This document shows, piece after piece, positions 15,483-20,775 of a stretch of 20,775 bases of DNA. The stretch comes from Thermoplasmata archaeon. Lineage in GTDB: Archaea > Thermoplasmatota > E2 > UBA202 > JdFR-43. The position numbers and the translations under genes are program-made. Within the stretch, counting starts at the first letter, position 1; every line of letters begins with the position of its first letter. The notes under the pieces are model-generated. The model saw only the letters and a list, made by a program, of their open reading frames with translations. It ran no database searches and had not been told where the DNA came from. The stretch spans positions 1-20,775 of the forward strand of contig JAGHBD010000069.1 in assembly GCA_021161135.1 (NCBI GenBank), given 5' to 3'.

Positions 15483-16322
15483 ATGAGTGAGTTAGTCATC
15501 TTTGACAATCATATACATTTGAGTTACAGAGGAAGGCATGTAGAGGCAGTTAAGGAATTTAAAAAATATGGAGGCACACACCTAAATTTTTGCCCTTATA
15601 CAGATGTTCGCAGAATTGCGAGGGAGAAAAGTTATATGGGGTGTTATGAAGAAGGAATTAAATTGGCAAAGGAAGCGGAGGAGAAAAGCGGGATAAAAAT
15701 TTTCCTTACTCTCGGTCCATATCCAGTGGATTATCTCAAGCTTCGTGAAACCATAGGAAGAGAGGAAACCCTGCAGATAATGAGGCGAGGAATGGAGGAG
15801 GCGGCGGAGCTATGCAAGGAAGGTGTGGCGATAGCCATAGGGGAAATTGGCAGGCCACATTTTAAAGTGGATGAAGAAGCATGGAATGATAGTAATGAAA
15901 TAATGAAATATGGGATGGAACTTGCAAAAGAAGCTGGAGTGCCTGTAATTCTTCATATGGAAAAGGCAACACCTGAAAATATGAAAGAAATTGCGGAAAT
16001 GGCAAGAAAAGTGGGACTAAAGGAAGAGAAGGTTATAAAGCATTACAGCCCACCTCTTATAAAACCAGAGGAAAATTATGGCATATTTCCATCTGTAATA
16101 GCTAAGGAGGAGAACATAAGAGAGGCGTTTAAAAAGGGAAGAAGATTCATGCTGGAAACGGATTTCCTTGATGATTTAAAAAGACCTGGGGCTGTGCTGG
16201 ATATAAGGACGATACCAAAGAAACTCAGAAAACTTTTGCAGCAGGAAGAGATAGGCGAAGAGGATATTATGGTTATAAATAAGGACAATCCTGAGAAAAT
16301 ATATGGCATATCCTTAGATTAA
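15483..16322 (+). CDS. TatD-like metal-dependent hydrolase (COG1099 type)
   Basis: A 279-residue TIM-barrel hydrolase like the archaeal family of predicted TatD-related metal hydrolases. Visible metal-site residues are H10 and H12 in FDNHIHLSYRG, E120 in IAIGEIGRPHF, H158 in VILHMEKA, H182 in IKHYSPP and a terminal Asp in LETDFLDD. The family is distinct from true TatD nucleases, and the archaeal members have no settled substrate. It has its own promoter. Its stop overlaps the 3' end of the opposite-strand zinc-ribbon gene by nine bases. Fold assignment is confident; function is not. Confidence 0.85.
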   Translation: MSELVIFDNHIHLSYRGRHVEAVKEFKKYGGTHLNFCPYTDVRRIAREKSYMGCYEEGIKLAKEAEEKSGIKIFLTLGPYPVDYLKLRETIGREETLQIMRRGMEEAAELCKEGVAIAIGEIGRPHFKVDEEAWNDSNEIMKYGMELAKEAGVPVILHMEKATPENMKEIAEMARKVGLKEEKVIKHYSPPLIKPEENYGIFPSVIAKEENIREAFKKGRRFMLETDFLDDLKRPGAVLDIRTIPKKLRKLLQQEEIGEEDIMVINKDNPEKIYGISLD

Positions 16323-16442
16323 AGCCATTGCTGGCACAACAAGCTCTTTCCCGCAATTTTTGCAGATATAGTACACTCTACCATTGAACTCATGATGTAT
16401 CATTTCTCCGCCACATTCCGGGCATCTTTTATTTGCTATCAT
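16314..16442 (-). CDS. 42-residue zinc-ribbon protein
   Basis: A short gene from the minus-strand ATG at 16442 to TAA at 16314-16316. It encodes 42 residues beginning MIANKRCPECGGEMIHHEFN, followed by VYYICKNCGKELVVP. Two CxxC pairs (C7/C10 and C27/C30) with GG and GK knuckles form a complete zinc ribbon. An AT-rich TATA-like element (around 16464-16470, minus strand) lies about 25 bases before the ATG, as for other leaderless genes here. It may be a stand-alone ribbon protein binding nucleic acid or a partner. The partner is unknown. The intact ribbon and promoter spacing argue for a real gene despite its size. It overlaps the TatD-like gene's end by nine bases. Confidence 0.72.
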   Translation of the reverse strand: MIANKRCPECGGEMIHHEFNGRVYYICKNCGKELVVPAMALI

Positions 16443-16528
16443 TTTGCTAACCTTCTGCTAATAAAAATATTTTTTTCATATATAAAGATTTCGCCAATGT
16501 TATAAAAAGGTTGCATATTACGTGAGCA
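16443..16528. promoter_or_regulatory. Divergent promoter region between the zinc-ribbon and dCMP deaminase genes
   Basis: TTATAAAAAGG at 16500-16510 is centred about 25 bases before the plus-strand ATG at 16529. On the minus strand, AAAAAATATTTTTAT (16475-16461) lies about 25 bases before the ATG at 16442. A further TATATAAAG at 16479-16486 is too far from either start to assign. Confidence 0.5.
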
Positions 16529-16978
16529 ATGTCTGAAAGACCAAGCTTCGATGAATATTTCATGAAAATTGCAAAAATTGTTGCAACCCGCTCCACCTGT
16601 TTGCGCCGCCATGTTGGGGCTGTTATTGTGAAGGACAATCATATATTATCCACTGGCTATAATGGAGCTCCGAAAGGTTTTAAACACTGCAGCGAAGTTG
16701 GATGTCTGAGGGAGCAGCTGGGCGTGCCGGAGGGGCAGCGTCATGAGTTGTGCCGTGGCCTCCATGCAGAGCAAAATGCAATAATTCAGGCGGCTGTTTT
16801 CGGTGTTTCGATAAAAGGAGGGACAATATATTCGACACATTTTCCGTGCAGCGTATGTGCAAAAATGATTGTTAATGCTGAATTAAAGGAGCTTGTATAT
16901 CTGGAATACTATCCAGATGAGCTTTCTCAAAAAATTCTGGAGGAAAGCAATATAAAGGTGAGAAAATTAGAGATGTAA
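16529..16978 (+). CDS. dCMP deaminase
   Basis: A 149-residue deoxycytidylate deaminase, converting dCMP to dUMP, the precursor of dTMP. The catalytic zinc site is H79-A-E81 with C107 and C110 (PCSVC); E81 is the proton shuttle. The substrate region [14 protein letters not shown] and [23 protein letters not shown] is typical of dCMP rather than free-nucleoside deaminases, with extra Cys/His residues (C54, C59, H72, C75) that often bind a second zinc. It has its own leaderless-type promoter, and its TAA overlaps the signal peptidase ATG by one base (TAATG), suggesting co-translation. Confidence 0.92.
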   Translation: MSERPSFDEYFMKIAKIVATRSTCLRRHVGAVIVKDNHILSTGYNGAPKGFKHCSEVGCLREQLGVPEGQRHELCRGLHAEQNAIIQAAVFGVSIKGGTIYSTHFPCSVCAKMIVNAELKELVYLEYYPDELSQKILEESNIKVRKLEM

Positions 16979-17775
16979 TGCAGTATAAGGAAAAGGCTCT
17001 GCTGCTGATAAGAGATATTCTCATTTCCGTAGCGATAGTCGGCATAATACTTGCTGCCCTCTGGGGATATACAGGACAGTTTCCTCATTCTCCGATGGTT
17101 GTCGTAACCTCTGGCTCAATGATGCACGAGGATGCTCCATTTGGGCGTATAGGAACAATAGATCCCGGCGACCTTGTGCTTGTGAAAAAAATTAATGGCA
17201 GAGAAGATGTAGAAACGAGGGGGGCGAGGGACAATCCAGCAACGAAGCATCGCACCTATGGCGATTATGGAGATGTGATAATATATTATCCGATGGGAAA
17301 TAAAAAGAGAGTGCCAATTATCCATCGTGCCATATGCTGGGTGGAAAAAAATGATGATGGCACATATACCGTTGAGGAATATGGCATATACAATGCAACA
17401 TCGATAAATATTCCAGAGTTGCATTTAAGCAATTATAGGCCAGCCAACAGCGGTTTCATAACAAAAGGGGATAATAATGAATATCCGGATCAAATTCCAA
17501 ATGGCGGGATATGTGAGCAGCCAGTTAAGCCAGAGTGGATTATAGGAAAGGCGAGAGGAGAGATACCCTGGTTTGGTCTTATAAAATTAATATTTTTTGG
17601 AAATGGAGAGGGATATTCTGGCAGTGACGCAGTGAAGATAGGAAAGGCAGTGGCTCCAAAAGATGAATGGATATGCCTTGGCATATCTCTTGCAATCATA
17701 GTTGGAGTGCCCACAGGATGGGATGCATACAATTTTTACAGGAAATGGAAGAAATCAAAGGAGTCTGGATTGTAA
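16978..17775 (+). CDS. Archaeal type I signal peptidase (S26B)
   Basis: A 265-residue membrane protease that removes signal peptides at the outer face of the membrane. The N-terminal transmembrane helix spans about residues 12-30. The nucleophile S47 lies in VVTSGSMMH and H116 in PIIHRAI. D165 and D171 in KGDNNEYPDQ have the six-residue spacing of the two essential Asp residues of the Methanococcus voltae enzyme. His in place of the bacterial Lys marks the ER/archaeal type. A second hydrophobic segment at about 232-248 near the C-terminus is followed by a basic tail. It would process secreted proteins such as the PGF-CTERM protein here. It is translationally coupled to the dCMP deaminase, and its end overlaps convergent cdc6 by 21 bases. 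Confidence 0.92.
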   Translation: MQYKEKALLLIRDILISVAIVGIILAALWGYTGQFPHSPMVVVTSGSMMHEDAPFGRIGTIDPGDLVLVKKINGREDVETRGARDNPATKHRTYGDYGDVIIYYPMGNKKRVPIIHRAICWVEKNDDGTYTVEEYGIYNATSINIPELHLSNYRPANSGFITKGDNNEYPDQIPNGGICEQPVKPEWIIGKARGEIPWFGLIKLIFFGNGEGYSGSDAVKIGKAVAPKDEWICLGISLAIIVGVPTGWDAYNFYRKWKKSKESGL

Positions 17776-18975
17776 AGGCGGCTTGTAATTACTCAAATCT
17801 GGCATTGCTTCATCCTTCTCAAGCACTTCCTTTATTTTCATTGGAGCAGAAATTTCTATTTCCCTTGTCCTTCCATATCTCCCTTTTGAAACCACCCTTG
17901 CATTTATTATGCCGAGCATATCCAGTTCTGAAATTAAATCTGCAACTCTTCGCTGCGTGAGAATATTTATACCTCCTATTTTGCATATGTCTCTGTATAT
18001 GTTATATACCTCTCCCGTTGTAAGGCCATCATAATATTTCTCGCCAATTATAACAGCCATCAGCACTGCTTTCGACTGTATGGGCAGCGTTTTCACCACT
18101 TCTTTTAGACGATCAAGCTCTATCTTATTTTCAGCCATTCTCACATGCTTTTCCGTAACTTTTTTCTCCCCATTCCTCTCCGCTATCTCCGCCGAAACAC
18201 GAAGCAAATCCAAAGCCCTTCTCGCATCCCCATGCTCCTGCGCAGCCAGGGCGGCGCAAAGCGGGATGACATTGCCTTCAACTACTCCTTCCTTAAATGC
18301 ATGCTTTGCTCTCTCGCCAAGTATATCGCACAGCTCATCTGCAGAGTATGGTGGAAAAACCATATTTTCCTGCCCCAGTGAAGATTTCACTCTGGGATCC
18401 AAAAATTCTGTGAATTTTAAGTCGTTGGATATTCCTATGATGGATGTTCTTGCATATTTTAAGTCGTAATTAAGGCGGGAAAGGTTGTATAGAACTTCAT
18501 CACCCTTAAGCTTATCCACTTCATCAAGCACTATCACTGCCACGCCTTTAGTGCGGTCAATTGCCTGTATGAGACGACTATATACTTCATCAGTTGGCCA
18601 GCCAGTGAATGGAACTCTTTCCTCCCATACTTTTATGAAATGATTTGCAACATTCTGTAAAACCCTGTATTGTGTATCCACGATCTCGCAGTTTATATAC
18701 ACAAAATGTGTATTAACCTTCAACTCCTTTCCTTTTTCCATGAGTTTCTTTCCTATGAATTTTGCCACCGCTGTTTTACCTGTGCCTGTTTTGCCATAGA
18801 TGAATACATTTGACGGAGTCTCGCCTTTTAAAGCTGGGGCAAGTATTGAAGCAAGCTCTCTAATCTGCTTCTCCCTATGTGGAAGTATGTCGGGCACATA
18901 GGATGGGCGAAGCACCTCCTTATTTTTGAATATACTATCTGAAGATATTAACCCGTGGAATATATCTTTCATCAT
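17755..18975 (-). CDS. cdc6: Orc1/Cdc6 replication initiator
   Basis: A 406-residue AAA+ origin-recognition protein. Walker A is GKTGTGKT at 61-68, Walker B VIVLDEVD at 147-154, sensor 1 SIIGISND near 178-185 and sensor 2 around HGDARRALDLLR. The C-terminal winged helix (from about residue 300: AVLMAVIIGEKYYDGLTTGEVY..., then SKGRYGRTREIEIS) binds origin DNA. It loads the MCM helicase and may repress its own promoter. The start is one of two adjacent ATG codons (18975, 18972). A strong GGGGGAGGA lies just upstream, making this one of the few first genes in the window with a Shine-Dalgarno. The neighbouring 225-base gap is the natural place for an origin. Confidence 0.96.
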   Translation of the reverse strand: MMKDIFHGLISSDSIFKNKEVLRPSYVPDILPHREKQIRELASILAPALKGETPSNVFIYGKTGTGKTAVAKFIGKKLMEKGKELKVNTHFVYINCEIVDTQYRVLQNVANHFIKVWEERVPFTGWPTDEVYSRLIQAIDRTKGVAVIVLDEVDKLKGDEVLYNLSRLNYDLKYARTSIIGISNDLKFTEFLDPRVKSSLGQENMVFPPYSADELCDILGERAKHAFKEGVVEGNVIPLCAALAAQEHGDARRALDLLRVSAEIAERNGEKKVTEKHVRMAENKIELDRLKEVVKTLPIQSKAVLMAVIIGEKYYDGLTTGEVYNIYRDICKIGGINILTQRRVADLISELDMLGIINARVVSKGRYGRTREIEISAPMKIKEVLEKDEAMPDLSNYKPPLQSRLL

Positions 18976-18987
18976 TATTCCTCCCCC
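18976..18987 (-). promoter_or_regulatory. Shine-Dalgarno of cdc6
   Basis: Minus-strand GGGGGAGGAATA directly precedes the two adjacent ATG codons. GGAGG matches the anti-Shine-Dalgarno; spacing to the second ATG (seven bases) is the better fit. A G-run next to cdc6 could instead be part of an origin-recognition box; I cannot separate the two. Confidence 0.5.
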
Positions 18988-19170
18988 AAAAGGTAATAAA
19001 ATAATGCAATATTAGTAAATAAATGTTGTCAGCCATCCATGCCTTGACTACAATTACCGCAGTTTAAAAAATTGATGGATAAGAAATAAAAGGGCATAAT
19101 GCTGATGGTAATGAGCGAAAACAATCTTTACAAGTTTATTTTTATTAGTTTGAACCATTTTATTAGGAAA

Positions 19171-19180
19171 TTTTAAAAAA
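19171..19180 (+). promoter_or_regulatory. TATA box of the CBS-domain gene
   Basis: TTTTAAAAAA is centred about 27 bases before the ATG at 19201. It favours that start over the in-frame GTG at 19183, which lies only about nine bases downstream of the box. Confidence 0.45.
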
Positions 19181-19200
19181 CCGTGAGTATTCATAAGGCG

Positions 19201-20046
19201 ATGAAGCAATTGAAAGTGAAGGATGTGATGGATAGAAACCCAATTGTGGCAGAGGTTCCAGGGAGCAGGGAAGATGTTCTTCGCATTTTTGGCAAATATG
19301 AGGTTTCAGGTGTGCCAGTTGTTAAGGCAGGAACAAAGCAGTTTGCTGGTATTGTAACAAGAAATGACATTTTTAAAAATCCAGAGGAGAATCAGCTTGC
19401 TCTTATAATGAATAGAAATCCGATAACTATATCTCCAGAAGCAAGTTTGAGAAAAGCTGCCAAAATATTTTATGAAAAAAGAATTCATGGTATTCCTGTT
19501 GTTAAAGGCAAAACGCTTGTTGGTGTAATTTCTCCAACAGATATATTGAAAGTTATAGCTGAGAAAGGAGAGGATATTGTGGAAAATTATCTCTCACCTA
19601 TATTCATACCTATCTATCAGGAGACGCCTTTGCCTCTTGTTATGAAAATTTTCCGCCTCACCCACGCCTCTGCTTTGCCCGTGTTAGATGATGATGGAAA
19701 TCTCGCCGGTATAGTGGCAGACGGCGATTTATTCACCTTCTCCCATCTCCATGAGACTGTTGTGAAATCTGATTTGGGGCTGGGAGAGGATGAGGACATA
19801 TGGACATGGGAGGGTATAAGAGATGTGATGCGTCTATACTATGAAACGGCAAAGATACAGTTGCCTCCTGTGCCGGTAAAAGAAGTGATGGTGAGAAATG
19901 TTATAACGACTTATATGAAGGCAAGGATAGCAGATGTAGCGAAAAAAATGCTTGAGCATAATGTTGATCAGTTGCCTGTACTTGATGAAAGAGACGATAT
20001 TGTTGGAATGGTTTATGATGTTGATTTGATGAAGGCGCTGCTGTGA
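19201..20046 (+). CDS. Four-CBS-domain protein (two Bateman modules)
   Basis: From the ATG at 19201 the protein is 281 residues and consists almost entirely of four CBS repeats. In order they begin near VKDVMDRNPIVAEV, LALIMNRNPITISPEAS, ENYLSPIFIPIYQE and VKEVMVRNVITTYMKA. Pairs of CBS domains form Bateman modules that bind adenosyl ligands such as AMP, ATP or SAM. There is no attached enzyme or transporter domain, so it probably acts as a ligand-sensing partner; the partner is unknown. A GTG at 19183 gives six more residues, but TATA spacing favours the ATG. The stop is four bases before the glyS ATG, so the two are likely co-transcribed. Confidence 0.9.
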   Translation: MKQLKVKDVMDRNPIVAEVPGSREDVLRIFGKYEVSGVPVVKAGTKQFAGIVTRNDIFKNPEENQLALIMNRNPITISPEASLRKAAKIFYEKRIHGIPVVKGKTLVGVISPTDILKVIAEKGEDIVENYLSPIFIPIYQETPLPLVMKIFRLTHASALPVLDDDGNLAGIVADGDLFTFSHLHETVVKSDLGLGEDEDIWTWEGIRDVMRLYYETAKIQLPPVPVKEVMVRNVITTYMKARIADVAKKMLEHNVDQLPVLDERDDIVGMVYDVDLMKALL

Positions 20047-20050
20047 TTGT

Positions 20051-20775
20051 ATGGATGTGTATGAAAAAATAATATCTCTGGCGAAAAGGCGCGGTTTTCT
20101 TTATCCATCTTATGAGATTTATGGAGGGGAAGCAGGATTTTATGATTACGGCCCTTTAGGCACGTTAATGAAAAATAATATTGAAACAATCTGGCGGAAA
20201 TTTTATATTCTTGGCGAGAAATTTTTTGAGATATCTACTCCTGTCATTACCCCATATGCTGTTCTTAAAGCCTCTGGCCATGTTGATGAATTTATAGACA
20301 AGATTGCCACATGCAAAAAATGCGGGGCAAGTTTTAAAGTGGAGGAATTGAAAGAGGAAAAATGTCCTCTGTGTGGAGGAGATGTTATTAAAGGGGAACT
20401 CAATCTGATGTTTGAGACATATATAGGCGCAAAGAAAAAAGACAAAGCTTTCCTCCGCCCGGAAACGGCGCAGGGCATTTTTGTTGATTTTCCATTGCTC
20501 TATGAATTTTTCCGTAAAAAAATGCCATTTGGTGCTGTGCAGATAGGCAAGGGATTCAGGAACGAGGTTTCACCAAGGCAAGGAATTATAAGGTTGCGAG
20601 AATTTTCAATGGCGGAGGCAGAGGTGTTTTTTTCGCCTCATGAAAAGAGACACCCAAATTTTGATGAAATTGCTGATGAGAATGTCCTTCTGATTACGGA
20701 AAAGGATGAGGAGATAAATTGCAGCATAGGGGAGGCGGTAAGGCGTGGCATAATAGGAAATGAAGCCCTCGCCTA
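20051..20775 (+). CDS. glyS: Glycyl-tRNA synthetase, 3' partial
   Basis: The first 241 codons of a class II alpha-dimeric glycyl-tRNA synthetase, cut by the window end. The N-terminus MDVYEKIISLAKRRGFLYPS leads to GFYDYGPLG (residues 29-37), part of motif 1. A zinc-ribbon insertion uses C88, C91, C105 and C108. RPETAQG (136-142) and motif 2 FRNEVSPRQGIIRLREF (169-185) follow, then the AEAEVF segment that sets glycine specificity. The sequence is of the archaeal/eukaryotic type. It starts four bases after the CBS gene's stop with no clear Shine-Dalgarno, so it is probably transcribed with that gene. Confidence 0.95.
   Translation, partial: MDVYEKIISLAKRRGFLYPSYEIYGGEAGFYDYGPLGTLMKNNIETIWRKFYILGEKFFEISTPVITPYAVLKASGHVDEFIDKIATCKKCGASFKVEELKEEKCPLCGGDVIKGELNLMFETYIGAKKKDKAFLRPETAQGIFVDFPLLYEFFRKKMPFGAVQIGKGFRNEVSPRQGIIRLREFSMAEAEVFFSPHEKRHPNFDEIADENVLLITEKDEEINCSIGEAVRRGIIGNEALA

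Larger units (their letters stand above)
18976..19200. other. Candidate replication origin (AT-rich gap beside cdc6)
   Basis: This is the longest non-coding stretch in the window and is strongly AT-rich. It lies between cdc6 (leftward) and the CBS gene (rightward), the usual location of archaeal origins. A G-run (minus strand, 18981-18985) abuts the cdc6 start. GGTAAT occurs twice directly (about 18992 and 19107) and once inverted (about 19052), and ATCCAT (19034-19039) pairs with ATGGAT (19075-19080). I find no clear copy of the canonical origin-recognition box. Location supports an origin; the motif evidence is weak. Confidence 0.35.

Noticed and set aside
18988..19115. GGTAAT repeats as origin-recognition boxes
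   Set aside because: Six-base matches in AT-rich DNA are expected by chance and their flanks are not conserved among the three copies.
1..20775. tRNA, rRNA, CRISPR array or insertion sequence
   Set aside because: Gaps between genes are short and AT-rich; no cloverleaf, regularly spaced repeats, transposase or terminal inverted repeats were found by eye.

Overview
This window is archaeal chromosomal DNA. The evidence is an Orc1/Cdc6 initiator, an archaeal S26B-type signal peptidase, archaeal-type leucyl- and glycyl-tRNA synthetases, an EndoQ-family repair nuclease, a PGF-CTERM surface protein, and TATA boxes placed 23-29 bases before most first-cistron starts, which implies leaderless mRNAs. 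The sequence is AT-rich, favours AGA/AGG for arginine and ATA for isoleucine, and is packed very tightly. This suggests a thermophilic euryarchaeon, perhaps Thermoplasmata-like; that placement is inference. I saw no rRNA, tRNA, insertion sequence or CRISPR array.

Left end (1-6525). The 3' part of a secreted caspase-like peptidase with EF-hand loops meets a minus-strand block tail to tail. That block, in transcription order, is leuS, nikR (with a candidate autoregulatory operator), a TtuA/Ncs6-type tRNA thiolase and thiI.

Centre (6645-12427). A Ku gene overlaps a LigD-type ATP-dependent DNA ligase by ATGA, forming a minimal end-joining operon. Next comes a soluble GAF-PAS histidine kinase overlapping a small amidohydrolase. 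RNase HII and EndoQ then form a minus-strand bicistron, also joined by an ATGA overlap. This stretch is rich in DNA repair genes.

Right (12468-18975). EndoQ shares a 40-base bidirectional promoter region with a PGF-CTERM surface protein. A sugar nucleotidyltransferase-speE pair follows on the minus strand. After it come a TatD-like (COG1099-type) hydrolase, a 42-residue zinc-ribbon gene on the opposite strand, and a dCMP deaminase-signal peptidase I pair that runs tail to tail into orc1/cdc6.

Right end (18976-20775). A 225-base AT-rich gap beside cdc6 is the only sizeable non-coding stretch and a candidate replication origin. A four-CBS-domain protein and the 5' part of glyS run out of the window.

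The most interesting logic is genome maintenance: double-strand break joining (Ku-ligase), incision 5' of ribonucleotides (RNase HII) and of deaminated bases (EndoQ), dUMP production (dCMP deaminase) and replication initiation (Cdc6) lie within about 12 kb.
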